Origin: Pseudomonadota bacterium
GTDB lineage: Bacteria > Myxococcota_A > Polyangia > Haliangiales > Haliangiaceae
DNA: 42,320 nt
Assembly: GCA_023386455.1 (NCBI GenBank)
Contig: JAEWJO010000769.1
Span: 1-42,320, forward strand
Direction: 5' to 3'
Shown here: positions 31,305-39,718 of the stretch, in pieces
How the letters are laid out: the number at the start of each line of letters is the position of its first letter
Numbering within the stretch: position 1 is the stretch's first letter
The notes under the pieces: model-generated
What the model saw: the letters and a program-made list of their open reading frames with translations, nothing else
What the model was told of the DNA's origin: nothing
Database searches by the model: none
Made by a program: the position numbers and the translations under genes

Positions 31305-31973
31305 GTGGACCGCCGCCTTCGCAACCGTTTCGTCGTCGGTCACGTCGCGATCGCGATCGTCATCGCGCTGTCCGCCGCCACCGCGCTCGTCGCGCTCGGC
31401 TCGACCGTGGAGCGCGCCGAGCAGACCTCGGAGATCGACCAGCGCCTCGCCGCGATCCGCGACCTGCGCGCGGACGCTCGCACCCTCGCGCTGTCCGCGC
31501 GCCGCTACCTGCTCAGCAACAAGGCCGAGGACCGCGATCGCGTGTTCGCGGCCAACGATCGCCTCTCTCGCGCGCGCGACGTGTTGCGTGCCCGCTCGAC
31601 CTACTCGCCGGGCTGGCTCGCCGACCTGAGCGAGTACTCGGCGACGCTCCTGACCGCGATGTCGCGCAACACCGACGATCTCGCGACGGTCGCGCACTTC
31701 GAGGACGAGCTCCAGCGAGTCCGCGGCGCGCTCGAGCTCTCGCTCGACGTCATCGTGCGCCGCGAGCGCGCGCAGCTCGCCAACCAGCACAGCTCGGTCA
31801 CGCTCGCTCGTCGCGCGCAGTGGGCGCTCGTCATCGCGTCCGTGCTCGGTCTCGCGCTCGTCATCATCCTCGCCGTGTCGACGGTCCGGCTCTCGACGCG
31901 TGTCTCGATCCGTTCGGTCGCGACAGACGAACCCGCGGCGACGACATCCGTCGAACCGACACTCCTCCGGTGA
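31305..31973 (+). CDS. Membrane sensor protein, sensor-only paralogue (second of tandem pair)
   Basis: A 222-residue protein clearly homologous to the N-terminal 200 residues of the preceding gene: both begin with LxxRLxxGHxAIAxVxxLSAxTALVALGS, share DLRADARTLALSARRYLLS-type sequence, and end with SSVTLARRAQW before the second membrane helix. It lacks the cytoplasmic domain, keeping only a 30-residue Ser/Thr/Pro-rich tail. The two arose by tandem duplication followed by loss or gain of the output domain. It starts at GTG 31305. It may form heterodimers with its neighbour. Confidence 0.72.
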   Translation: MDRRLRNRFVVGHVAIAIVIALSAATALVALGSTVERAEQTSEIDQRLAAIRDLRADARTLALSARRYLLSNKAEDRDRVFAANDRLSRARDVLRARSTYSPGWLADLSEYSATLLTAMSRNTDDLATVAHFEDELQRVRGALELSLDVIVRRERAQLANQHSSVTLARRAQWALVIASVLGLALVIILAVSTVRLSTRVSIRSVATDEPAATTSVEPTLLR

Positions 31974-31977
31974 AGCA

Positions 31978-32493
31978 TTGACCGACGTCGGACCTCCTAC
32001 GCTCGCTGCACATGCCTCGGCCTCGACCGCATCGGATGCGGATCTATGGCTCGACCTCAGCGAGGTCGTGATCGCACCGACGCTGATCGTGCTCGTCGAC
32101 GTCGACAGGCTCGGCCCGATCGATCGCCTGACCCTGCGCGCCCTCGAGGCGCTCGGTCACGCGCGCTCGCAGCTCGTGCTGTACTCGCGCGAGCCGTCGG
32201 CGGACGTCGTGCACCTCCGCATCGAGCTGCCGAAGGCCTCGTGGCTCAACCCGAGCTCGTTCGTGACGCCGTCGCAGATGATCGCGCTCATGAAGGCGGG
32301 CACCGATTCGACGCGCACGCTCGCCATCGGCGTCGACGGCGAGCTCCGCCGCGCCCTCGATCCGAAGACCGATCGCGTGCTCACCCTCGTCGACGAGCCG
32401 AGCCGCACCACCTACAGCCGGCGCGCGCTGTGCGCGACCCTGTGGGCGATCGCGAAGCTGCGCTACCGGGTCCGCGAGACGCTCTCCGAGTGA
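31978..32493 (+). CDS. Protein of unknown function downstream of the sensor pair
   Basis: A 171-residue soluble protein. I chose TTG at 31978, four bases after the previous stop; no ATG or GTG is available in frame without deep overlap. The body alternates strands and helices: LIVLVDVDRLGPIDRLTLRALEAL, ARSQLVLYSREPSADVVHLRIELP, TRTLAIGVDGELRRALDPKTDRVLTLVDEP. The order DxD, then a strand ending in Ser, then a GxD loop is loosely like a HAD fold, but the key residues are not convincing. The position suggests a cytoplasmic partner of the sensors. Confidence 0.6.
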   Translation: MTDVGPPTLAAHASASTASDADLWLDLSEVVIAPTLIVLVDVDRLGPIDRLTLRALEALGHARSQLVLYSREPSADVVHLRIELPKASWLNPSSFVTPSQMIALMKAGTDSTRTLAIGVDGELRRALDPKTDRVLTLVDEPSRTTYSRRALCATLWAIAKLRYRVRETLSE

Positions 32494-32592
32494 GCAGCGC
32501 GGAACCCGACCCGCAGCTCTGGGACTGATCCAGGACTGACTCAGCGAATGCACCCGGGTGCACCGCGGACACAGGGACGATTCCGGGACGAT

Positions 32593-33804
32593 TCAGGGAC
32601 GCTTCGGCGGAGCGCTCTGCTTCGCCGGGGGCTGCGCGCCGCGCGGGGCCGGCATCTGGACCGGCGGCGGCATCGGCGCGGCCGACTGCCTCGTCCCGAC
32701 GACCATGAACACGCCCGCCAGCGGCAGCATACCGCCGAGCGGCACGACTTCGCTGAGGCTCTTGCCCGTCAGGCGCACCGTCAGCTTCAAGCTCCTGGCG
32801 TCCGCGTTGACGGACGACTGGAACTTTCCGTCGCCGGTGTACGAGTCGACGATCTTCAGCACGTCGGCCTTGCGGCGCAGCAGGTCGTCGACCTGCTTGT
32901 TCGTGCCCTTGTACGACTCGAGACCACCCATGATGATCTTGGCGAACCCACGCGGCGCGATCTGGGCGGCCCGGAGGATATCGACGAGCCCGTCCGACAT
33001 CTGCGCCATCGCGTCGAGGCCGGCCTTGTTGCTGTCGATCCAGGTCCAGCCGATGCCGTCCTTGAACACGGCGAACGCCGCGAACTTGTGGCGCTTGATG
33101 ATGTCGGTCGCGAAGTTCTGTCCCTGGATCTCGTTGAGGGCCTGCGTGCGTGCCGCCTGCGACATCGTCAGGACGAACGCGAACACCGGCTTCTGGCCAA
33201 GAATCTCGGCCACGCTGCCGAGGTTGCCGGAGATGGCGGGCGCCTTCCACGTGTCGGCCATGCGGTCCTTCACGAGGCTCGACGTGCCCGCGAGCAGCAC
33301 GCCGTTCTTCGTCACCGCGACCGCGTTGCCGTCACCCGTATCGACCCACGCGCCGGCGCCGGCCTTCACCGAGCCCTTGCCGGTCATCTTCGCGATCTTG
33401 TCGATCGTCGCGGTGCTGAACTTGCCGTGAACAGCCACGACAATGTTCGGGTCCTGCTTCGGCACGACCTTCACGAACGCAGTCGCATCCGACACGTCCG
33501 TCGTCAGGTCGATACCAACTGTCTGCTTCACGAGTCCGCGCGGACCATCGATCTCGGCGACCGCTTTCCGGACCATCTTCGCGAGCTCGGGCGACGCCTT
33601 GATCTGCGGCTGGTTCGCGAGGTTCGTCAGCACCTTGTAGTTGTTCGGCACCACCGCGCCGGCATCGAAGTGCGCGATGACATCGGCGTCGACAACCGCA
33701 TACTCCAGCGCCTGGTCTGCCGTCGGAGATTTGGGGTTCGTTCCGACGGAGAAGCCGGAAAGCCCCATCAACAGCGTGACGATTTCGACGATTCCAAACG
33801 ACAT
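32593..33804 (-). CDS. Membrane-associated protein of unknown function with Pro-rich tail
   Basis: A 403-residue protein. The N-terminus has a short hydrophobic stretch (FGIVEIVTLLMGLSGFSV) that could be an uncleaved anchor. The main domain (about 25-335) alternates strands and helices (TAFVKVVPKQDPNIVVAVHGKFSTATIDKI, NAVAVTKNGVLLAGTSSLVKDRM), possibly two repeated halves. A late hydrophobic segment (VVPLGGMLPLAGVFMVVG) is followed by a Pro/Gln-rich tail. GAGGGAAG lies eight bases before the ATG. A similar layout occurs in envelope proteins of myxobacteria, but I cannot name a family. It is divergent from the HARE-HTH gene. Confidence 0.7.
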   Translation of the reverse strand: MSFGIVEIVTLLMGLSGFSVGTNPKSPTADQALEYAVVDADVIAHFDAGAVVPNNYKVLTNLANQPQIKASPELAKMVRKAVAEIDGPRGLVKQTVGIDLTTDVSDATAFVKVVPKQDPNIVVAVHGKFSTATIDKIAKMTGKGSVKAGAGAWVDTGDGNAVAVTKNGVLLAGTSSLVKDRMADTWKAPAISGNLGSVAEILGQKPVFAFVLTMSQAARTQALNEIQGQNFATDIIKRHKFAAFAVFKDGIGWTWIDSNKAGLDAMAQMSDGLVDILRAAQIAPRGFAKIIMGGLESYKGTNKQVDDLLRRKADVLKIVDSYTGDGKFQSSVNADARSLKLTVRLTGKSLSEVVPLGGMLPLAGVFMVVGTRQSAAPMPPPVQMPAPRGAQPPAKQSAPPKRP

Positions 33805-34053
33805 GATTCTTCCCTCTTCGCGTACATGACGCGCAGGGCAAACGCGCCCCGGCCGAGCATTCGCTCAACTCACACATGCACGCAACGATGACGGAACACG
33901 AAGCCAAAAAAATTCAACCATCAAACCTGTGGCCTCACGCATCTGAGAGCTTCTGAAAAAAAAGTGATGTCAAGACTGGTTCCCGTTCCGGTCGGAGCTA
34001 GGATGGCCATCGTCTCGACGGTACGGTCCGCCGAAATTTGGAGGCACGAGGTC
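33805..34053. promoter_or_regulatory. Divergent intergenic region with A tracts
   Basis: These 249 bases between divergent genes hold the most AT-rich stretch of the window: AAAAAAATTCAACC near 33905 and a run of A at 33956-33963. On the minus strand TTGACA (33968-33973) resembles a -35 element for the leftward gene. GGAGG precedes the rightward ATG. The A tracts may bend DNA or act as UP elements. Confidence 0.4.
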
Positions 34054-34440
34054 ATGAGTACGCTTGCTGTGGTTGAGGAGATCCTTCGCGAGACCGCTGT
34101 TCCAATGTCGGTTCGCGAGATCGTGGAACGTGCAGGGGTGCGCCTACCTAGCAAGTCGAAGACTCCAGATACAGTGGTCGCGCGCGACCTCTCGATGGAC
34201 ATCAAGAAGAAGGGCGAGACGTCCCTGTTTGTACGTACGTCGCCCGGACGCTACACGCTCCGCGCGCTCGCAGCGGGCACGGGAACGCAGCCTGCGGTCA
34301 CTGGCGATGCCAGCCGCGTGGCACCCCAGCCCATGAGCGCTCTCGCCACACGCAAGCCGGCTGCTGCCGCTGCGCCGTCCGTTCGTCCTGCCACCGCCAC
34401 CGGCCGCGACTCGGCCGAGGGCGGCGGCTACGCCTCGTAA
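34054..34440 (+). CDS. HARE-HTH (HB1/ASXL) domain protein
   Basis: A 128-residue protein. Residues 1-70 (STLAVVEEILRETAVPMSVREIVERAG, then KTPDTVVARDLSMDIKKKGETSLFVR and PGRYTLR) match the HARE-HTH winged helix found in RNA polymerase delta subunit, eukaryotic ASXL proteins and some restriction enzymes, where it binds DNA or chromatin. The rest is a disordered Ala/Pro-rich tail. GGAGG nine bases before the ATG decides this start; an upstream in-frame ATG at 33964 lacks one. It probably acts as a DNA-binding regulator. Confidence 0.82.
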   Translation: MSTLAVVEEILRETAVPMSVREIVERAGVRLPSKSKTPDTVVARDLSMDIKKKGETSLFVRTSPGRYTLRALAAGTGTQPAVTGDASRVAPQPMSALATRKPAAAAAPSVRPATATGRDSAEGGGYAS

Positions 34441-34464
34441 CTCGAAGGCTCGACGGAAGCACGC

Positions 34465-35007
34465 ATGATCCGACGCGCGGAGGTCCAGGATCATCCCTGG
34501 ATCGTCGCGACGGGGGCCGAGGCCTATGCAGACCTCGGTGATTACACGCGCATCCTTCCGTCCTGGCTCGAGCAACCTGGCGTCCTCGCGTGGATCGATC
34601 ACGATGTCCACGGCCGCGGCCGTGGCTTCGCGATGCTCGGCTTCTACACCGAGGACATCCCGCGTCCGACGAGCGCTACCAGCACCGGTACGTTCACCTA
34701 CGCAGACGCGCCGGCGAGCAACAGCCGCCAGCACGTCGTCGCCGACTTGCTCGCGCTCGCGGTCCTGCCGGCCTTCCAGCGCAAGGGCATCGGCTCGAAG
34801 CTGCTCGACCACGTCATCGACGTTGCCGAGCGCGTCGCGCCCGCCTCTCACATCCTGCAGCTTCGCCTGACGGTCGCGGAGAACAACACGGGCGCGCAGC
34901 GTCTCTACGCGCGCACCGGTTTCCGCATCGTCGAAGGTGCCGCGACCTACGATCGAGGTCAGCGTGCACTTCGCATGGTCCGCACGCTCGCGTCGACCAA
35001 GCGCTGA
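34465..35007 (+). CDS. GNAT-family N-acetyltransferase
   Basis: A 180-residue GCN5-related acetyltransferase. Motif A reads LLALAVLPAFQRKGIGSKLLDHVI, with the R/Q-x-x-G-x-G/A acetyl-CoA pyrophosphate loop (QRKGIG). Motif B is ENNTGAQRLYARTGFRIV, giving the typical RLYxRxGF end of RimI-like members. It starts 24 bases after the HARE-HTH gene on the same strand, so the two may be co-transcribed. The acceptor is unknown. Confidence 0.88.
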   Translation: MIRRAEVQDHPWIVATGAEAYADLGDYTRILPSWLEQPGVLAWIDHDVHGRGRGFAMLGFYTEDIPRPTSATSTGTFTYADAPASNSRQHVVADLLALAVLPAFQRKGIGSKLLDHVIDVAERVAPASHILQLRLTVAENNTGAQRLYARTGFRIVEGAATYDRGQRALRMVRTLASTKR

Positions 35008-35067
35008 AACCGCGTGGCGATCGCAATGCGCCACGCACGCACTCGCTACGTTCTCCTACGTACGTGA

Positions 35068-36075
35068 TTACAAAATCACGCTGCCGCACGGAAACGTCGC
35101 GCTGACCATCGGATTCGTCGAGCTCTTCAGGCGATCGCATGCTGCACCGACGAGCCTGATCGTGTTTCCGTTCACGAGCTCCCATTCGCTGCCGTACGTC
35201 AAATTCATTCCGTTCAACGTCACCGTTCCGCCGCTCGCCTGGTTCGGATCGACGTTGCCGTTGATCGCGAGCTCGCACGAGACAACGCCGCCGATGATCT
35301 GCTGGAACGCCATCTGGAGATCCTGCGGACTGTTCGCCGTGTAGTACTTCGCGTTCGGCTGGTTCGCCTGCACGCCCTGGCCTGCATTCGCCATCTGCTG
35401 CAAGAACCCATCGTTCACGCCGGCGATCCCCAGAATGAACGTCCGGATCCCGGCCGTGTATGCATTCTTCGCCGACGTGATCGAGGCCGCCTGCGTGGCC
35501 GCCCCTCCACAGCTGTTCGGCAGACCATCCGTCGCGAGCACGATGATCGGCGGGCTGCCCATCGGCGGCGGATTCGCCGCGAACGACTGCACCGTCGCAT
35601 CGATCGCGGGCGGCGTCGGCGTGTTCCCGTTCGGGCCCATGCTCTCGATCAACGTCTTCACCTGCGCAGCGTTGTTCGTCGTGCGGCTCGCCGTGTTGTA
35701 CAGCCGCGGGCACGGGTTGTCCGACGAATACAGCGACGCGCCGAAGTACACCTTCGACTGCAGCTGCATCACGACGCCGTTCGTCCCCACGAGCGCATCG
35801 CGCATCGCCTGGTACCGCGTGACATTGCCCAGCGAGTCGCCCATCGACCCGCTCCGATCGATCAGCAGGTGCACGGACGGGATGACCTGCGTCGCCATGA
35901 AGTTGACGCCAGGACAGCTCGCATCCGGTCCGCCACCGTTGTCACTGCCGCTGCCGCTACCGCTGCCGTTGCCGTCGTCATCTCCGATCTCGCCGACGGT
36001 GGGCGCGCAGCCGACGGCGCCAGCAAGAGCGACGGTGAGAGACAGCATCGAGGTGAGGCGGGCGAGACGAGTCAT
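35068..36075 (-). CDS. VWA-domain lipoprotein
   Basis: A 335-residue lipoprotein. Lipobox AVGC (Cys23) is followed by a D/G/S-rich linker to about residue 55 that should lift the domain off the membrane. The von Willebrand A domain follows, with MIDAS residues DRSGSMG (73-79), a Thr in the middle strand and VLATDGLPNSCGG. Several Cys pairs (PDASCPG, DNPCPRL, SCGG, SCELA, AACDRL, FPCGS) suggest disulfides. The C-terminal 80 residues form an extra beta domain (NGNVDPNQASGGTVTLNGMNLTYGSEWELVNGNTIRLV). ATG at 36075 was chosen for the signal peptide, with AGGAG ahead. A Mg-dependent surface adhesion or protein-binding role is typical. Confidence 0.85.
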   Translation of the reverse strand: MTRLARLTSMLSLTVALAGAVGCAPTVGEIGDDDGNGSGSGSGSDNGGGPDASCPGVNFMATQVIPSVHLLIDRSGSMGDSLGNVTRYQAMRDALVGTNGVVMQLQSKVYFGASLYSSDNPCPRLYNTASRTTNNAAQVKTLIESMGPNGNTPTPPAIDATVQSFAANPPPMGSPPIIVLATDGLPNSCGGAATQAASITSAKNAYTAGIRTFILGIAGVNDGFLQQMANAGQGVQANQPNAKYYTANSPQDLQMAFQQIIGGVVSCELAINGNVDPNQASGGTVTLNGMNLTYGSEWELVNGNTIRLVGAACDRLKSSTNPMVSATFPCGSVIL

Positions 36076-36358
36076 CGGCAACAGCTCCTTGTGGATGTCG
36101 CCCACTACAGCAACCGCCGCGCCACCCGTTTCCGCGCGATCGCCCGAGGAGAATCGACACCTTCACTGCTGAGGACACCTGACCCTGGGATGGCTAGTCC
36201 CCCAGGCATTCCGTCACCGCGTGCGCGAGTTGTGCAACGCGACCGCGGTCGCGAGCAGGGCAGTCCACCACGCTGGCGATGCACACCCAGGCGAGGTGAA
36301 GCGCGTCGGGCTCTGCTGGTGCGTCATCTCCCCGGAACGGGAAGAGGCGTAGAGGTAC

Positions 36359-36400
36359 GCCGTCTGCCGTCTGCCGTCTGCCGTCTGCCGTCTGCCGTCT
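36359..36400. repeat. Heptamer tandem repeat (GCCGTCT)x6
   Basis: Six perfect head-to-tail copies of GCCGTCT. Copy number would vary easily by slippage. No coding frame spans it convincingly. The flank TACGCCGTCTGCCGT recurs 175 bases downstream. Confidence 0.95.
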
Positions 36401-36585
36401 CCGAGCTCGCAGTTCGCGCTAACGTTTTCACCCTTCGCCGCCGATGCGCCCAAACGGTGGTCGGTCTGCTGCTGCCTAGGCCCGAAACGAGCGACGGTCC
36501 GGCCGCCGAGAAGTGGCACAGAGGTGCGACTACGCCGTCTGCCGTTCTCCGCCTCAGACCGGGCGCCTTGGTTTCTTGCACTCAC

Positions 36586-36605
36586 CTGTGCGCGTGGTCG
36601 CACAG
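36586..36605. repeat. Hairpin near the transposase
   Basis: CTGTGCG (36586-36592) and CGCACAG (36599-36605) with a CGTGGT loop. RAYT transposases act on REP hairpins, so this is a candidate substrate, but I see only one copy in the window. Confidence 0.35.
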
Positions 36606-36921
36606 ACGCCGTCGCCCGGTCTCCAGCCTCCAGATCGCGCAACCCTGCGCCTCACCGGCCCACTCGTGCCCAGCAGACCCAGACCGACGCCGCTGACGGC
36701 CTCCTCGCTTGCAGATCGCTCGTTCCGGCCAGGAGACGGTCGTACCGCATGCACCGGCGATGCGCACGCAAACCGCGGTCGCGTCCGGCGGACCATGGGA
36801 TGTCGCCGTGACGAGCGGTACTGCTTGCGGCGGCATATCTCTCCAACGAATAGCATTCTGCAAGCCTAGCAAGCCAATCACCGGTAATCCGCACTCCTCA
36901 AAAATATCGGCGAAATTCAAG

Positions 36922-37737
36922 TTGACGAACGAAGCCCTGCCGATCTACAAATTCCGCGTGGCGGGCACGGTCGATACGCAGCTCGGGCTTCCGCTTCCCG
37001 ACTCCAAGCCGGAGAAGCCGAACACGCACGGCGGTCGACGTCCCGGCGCTGGCCGCAAGCGCCGTCGCCGCGCCGGTTCGCCGCACAAGGTGCGTCCGAA
37101 CCTCAAGGGTCGGTTTCCCGTCCACGTCACGCTGCGCGTCCACCGCGACGTCAGCAGCCTGCGCAAGCGCCTCATGTACCGCGCGCTCCGCGAGGCGACG
37201 ATCGCCGTTGCCATGGGCGAGCTTCACGATCGCGACGGCGGCGCCTTCCGCATCGTCCACCTCAGCATCCAGCGCGACCACGTCCATCTCCTCGTCGAGG
37301 CCGACCACAAGCGCGCCCTCTCGAACGGCATGCAGCGCTTCCAGATCTCCGCCGCCAAGCACATCAACGCGGCGATCTCCGTCCGCCGCATCGAGCGTCG
37401 TCGCGGCCCCGTGTTCCCCGATCGCTTTCACCAGGAGATCATCGAGACGCCGCGTCAGGCGCGTAACGCCCTCAGCTACGTTCTCAATAACTGGCGGAAG
37501 CACCGCGAGGATCGCGCCGATGTCGCGCGCAGCTGGAACGTCGATCCGTTCTCGACCGGCATCTCGTTCGACGGCTGGAAGCAGCGCGAGGACGCGGACG
37601 TCTGGTGGAAGCCGCGCGAAGGCTACGAGCCCCTCGTCGTCTATCTGCCGAAGACGTGGCTCCTTCGCGTCGGCTGGCGCAAGCACGGCCGCATCTCGTG
37701 GACCGAAGTGCCCGGCGCCAGGCGTCCGCTCACGTAA
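36922..37737 (+). CDS. REP-associated tyrosine transposase (RAYT, IS200/IS605-like HUH)
   Basis: About 271 residues. After a basic linker (HGGRRPGAGRKRRRRAGSPHK) the Y1-transposase domain begins at FPVHVTLRVHRDVSSLRKRLMYRAL. The HUH motif is His120-Val-His122 in RDHVHLLVEAD. The catalytic Tyr is Tyr186 in RNALSYVLNNWRKHRED, and the downstream NNWRKH sequence is typical of domesticated TnpA-REP proteins. The start is uncertain (TTG 36922 or GTG 36958; the frame is open much further). RAYTs are single-copy, non-self-mobilising relatives of IS200/IS605 that process REP hairpins. It is only 14 bases from the convergent FHA gene. Confidence 0.85.
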   Translation: MTNEALPIYKFRVAGTVDTQLGLPLPDSKPEKPNTHGGRRPGAGRKRRRRAGSPHKVRPNLKGRFPVHVTLRVHRDVSSLRKRLMYRALREATIAVAMGELHDRDGGAFRIVHLSIQRDHVHLLVEADHKRALSNGMQRFQISAAKHINAAISVRRIERRRGPVFPDRFHQEIIETPRQARNALSYVLNNWRKHREDRADVARSWNVDPFSTGISFDGWKQREDADVWWKPREGYEPLVVYLPKTWLLRVGWRKHGRISWTEVPGARRPLT

Positions 37738-37751
37738 TCCATTCGAACGTG

Positions 37752-38771
37752 CTACCGCGCTCGGCCGCCGCGACCTCGACGCGGCACCGGATGCCTCTGC
37801 CCCCACTGCGACAGCGCGCTGTGAGTGAGGCCGAGCCGTCCGGCTCCCCGTGTCACGCCGAGCGTACGGATCGCGACCAGCCGGCGAACCGTCTCGTCGA
37901 GATGCGCGAACGAGCGATACGACTGAACCCCCAGCAACGCCCGATCCTGCCGGTCGAGTCCGGTGCTCGCCTGGTCGAGCTCGGCCGCCGCGTCGAGTGC
38001 ACGCTCCTCGATGATCCTCGCGAGCTCGCGCCGACGCTCCTCGAGTGGCGCGACCTCCACCGCAGCGACCCTGCCGAGCCGAAGGCTGAGCCCAGCGGCC
38101 TTCAGCGTCGGAGCGCAGATCACGAACCGCACGTCCGCCCCCTGCGCCCGTTCGACCACCGGATCGCTCGCGGATCGCAACGACCGTGCCTCCATACAGA
38201 CCGTGCCGGCGACACCTCTCGCCAGCCTCCCGCCCGGTTCGACAACGACGAACGGATGCTCCGCTCCGACGAGCAAGCGATGGAAGCCAGCAGCTATCCC
38301 GGCGAGCTCGCCACGGCCGACAAGAACAAGCGCGGACCGTCCCCGCGCAAACTCGATCACGCCGCGCGTCGCTCGAGCCACCGCCGCGCGCCGCTTCGCC
38401 CCGAATCCAACCAGGCACTCGACCATTCGCAGCACCGAGAGCGTCGCCATGCTCTCCGCTGCCACCACGACGCCGCCGATCCGGATCTCGGTTCCTGGCA
38501 CCAGGACCCTCGACCGCACGCGAACTCCGTCGATCCACGTACCCGCGTCACTGCCGAGATCGTGGATCGCGCACTCCGCGCCATCGTTCACGAGACGCGC
38601 GTGTCGTCCCGCGACCCGCGCATTCGTCGGTAGCTGCACCGCGCAGTCGGGTGACGAACCAATCAGACACTCGCCCCGATCCGGCATCGTGATGACACGC
38701 CCGCTCTCCACGATGCGAAGCGCGACGATCGGCGCGCTGGTCAATACAGAGCCAACTCCGGCGATGCTCAT
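37752..38771 (-). CDS. FHA-domain protein with C-terminal helix-turn-helix (degenerate bEBP-like)
   Basis: A 339-residue cytosolic protein. Residues about 12-115 form an FHA phosphothreonine-binding domain: GECLIGSSPDCAVQLPTNARVAGRHARL and HDLGSDAGTWIDGVRV. The conserved GR is GS and the Ser before RxH-like is Gly, so phosphopeptide binding may be weakened. The central region has the spacing of a sigma-54 activator AAA domain, but Walker A and GAFTGA-like sequences are absent. The C-terminus (LDETVRRLVAIRTLGVTRGAGRLGLTHSALSQWGQRHP) is a Fis-like HTH. It may be an enhancer-binding-protein relative that lost ATPase function. The start ATG at 38771 lacks a Shine-Dalgarno, so it is uncertain. Confidence 0.72.
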   Translation of the reverse strand: MSIAGVGSVLTSAPIVALRIVESGRVITMPDRGECLIGSSPDCAVQLPTNARVAGRHARLVNDGAECAIHDLGSDAGTWIDGVRVRSRVLVPGTEIRIGGVVVAAESMATLSVLRMVECLVGFGAKRRAAVARATRGVIEFARGRSALVLVGRGELAGIAAGFHRLLVGAEHPFVVVEPGGRLARGVAGTVCMEARSLRSASDPVVERAQGADVRFVICAPTLKAAGLSLRLGRVAAVEVAPLEERRRELARIIEERALDAAAELDQASTGLDRQDRALLGVQSYRSFAHLDETVRRLVAIRTLGVTRGAGRLGLTHSALSQWGQRHPVPRRGRGGRAR

Positions 38772-39021
38772 GCGCGCGTGTGTCGGATCGCGCGACGCGA
38801 AGTTGCGGCCTACCACCCGAGCAAGACGGAGCTGCGCGGACAACACGCGCACCGTTCGAGGTACCGCATGCCGCCTGGAGCTCGAGCGCTCGGGGCCGTA
38901 ACCCGCGGTAGCGACAAGCGATCGGTCGGCACGCAACCGGCGCCGATGACGGCCGATATGCCGCCGGCATGAGCGCATCTTCATGGACGAGCGACGGCGA
39001 GGATGACGCGCAACAACGTGG

Positions 39022-39297
39022 ATGGGGGGACTGAAATGGGCGAACACGAACAGCGGCTGCGGCGAAGAAGCACCTCGTCGGCACGTCGGTGATCGACCCG
39101 CGCACGTCGCGCCAGGGAAGGCAGCGCGGACGGACGGGATGGCGGCTGTCGCTCCCCAGGTGGACGGCGGGAATGGTCTATACCGTTCGCCAGGCTCCCT
39201 CTGGCAAACGGGAACGCAGCAAGTGGCCGGCAGTGGCCCTCAGGATGAAGACGTTGGAGCCGACGGCGATTCGCCGGGCACGGAAGTGTCGGCGTGA
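39022..39297 (+). CDS. Small protein at the start of the accessory plus-strand cluster (doubtful)
   Basis: A 91-codon frame, ATG at 39022, ending in GTGA that overlaps the next frame's start. The second half (APGKAARTDGMAAVAPQV and on to GPQDEDVGADGDSPGTEVSA) looks like real, disordered acidic sequence. The first 30 residues look out of frame, and shifting one base around 39060 gives AAKKHLVGTSVIDPRTSRQ, which reads better. So there may be an indel here as in its neighbours. Low confidence; no family. Confidence 0.3.
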   Translation: MGGLKWANTNSGCGEEAPRRHVGDRPAHVAPGKAARTDGMAAVAPQVDGGNGLYRSPGSLWQTGTQQVAGSGPQDEDVGADGDSPGTEVSA

Positions 39298-39718
39298 CGG
39301 TTCTGTCCCGGGCAACCGCACACAAGACAAGATCGTTCTGGTGCGCGAGCGGTTTGCTTTCCTGTGCAGCGATCCTCGTCGCATGGCACCTACGCGCCCT
39401 CACCGTCCGTGGCCGCGAGCTGGACACGCGATCACGGAGAACTGTCGAGCCTTGGCGTCCGATCTGGAGAGCGATGTCGATCAGTACAAGCTGATCGCTT
39501 CTCAGCCGGGCCCCAACTTCGGGCTGCGCGCTCAACAGCTGCAGGAAATCTATGTCTCCGCCCATGCTGTTCGCGCGCGCTGGGTCCGAATGTGCGTGCC
39601 AGATGCTGGTACCGCGCGCTGCCTTCCCGCTGATCTCAATCAGCGGACGCTCGCGGACATCGAGCGCGCAGCTGCTGCCATCGGTAGACGTGCCGCTTGC
39701 GCGCGGAGTGATCGCTGA
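39294..39718 (+). pseudogene. Membrane-anchored protein gene with a probable frameshift
   Basis: The frame from GTG 39294 gives a membrane helix (SFWCASGLLSCAAILVAWHLRAL) followed by TVRGRELDT, then degenerates. In the next frame, coding-like sequence continues without a gap: ITENCRALASDLESDVDQYK, then LIASQPGPNFGLRAQQLQEI and further to a stop at 39716-39718. A single missing base near 39430 would give one protein of about 141 residues with a signal-anchor and a helical extracytoplasmic domain with Cys residues (CRALA, RMCVPDAGTARCL). The broken frame could be decay or assembly error. No family recognised. Confidence 0.45.

Larger units (their letters stand above)
36076..36921. other. Intergenic stretch without a convincing gene
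   Basis: About 850 bases between the VWA lipoprotein and the transposase. Open frames here are short, rich in Arg/Ser/Pro and lack the strong third-position GC bias of the neighbours. It holds six copies of GCCGTCT (36359-36400), a separate partial copy in TACGCCGTCTGCCGT (36531-36545, also present at 36356-36370), and a hairpin CTGTGCG/CGCACAG (36586-36605). Its make-up suits a transposon-flanking or decayed region. Confidence 0.6.

Noticed and set aside
36359..36400. CRISPR array
   Set aside because: The repeats are 7 bases, contiguous and without spacers, so it is a simple tandem repeat.
36898..38538. 546-codon minus-strand open frame across the transposase and FHA genes
   Set aside because: It crosses two real genes, one antisense and one in another frame, and its sequence is Arg/Gly-rich without domains.
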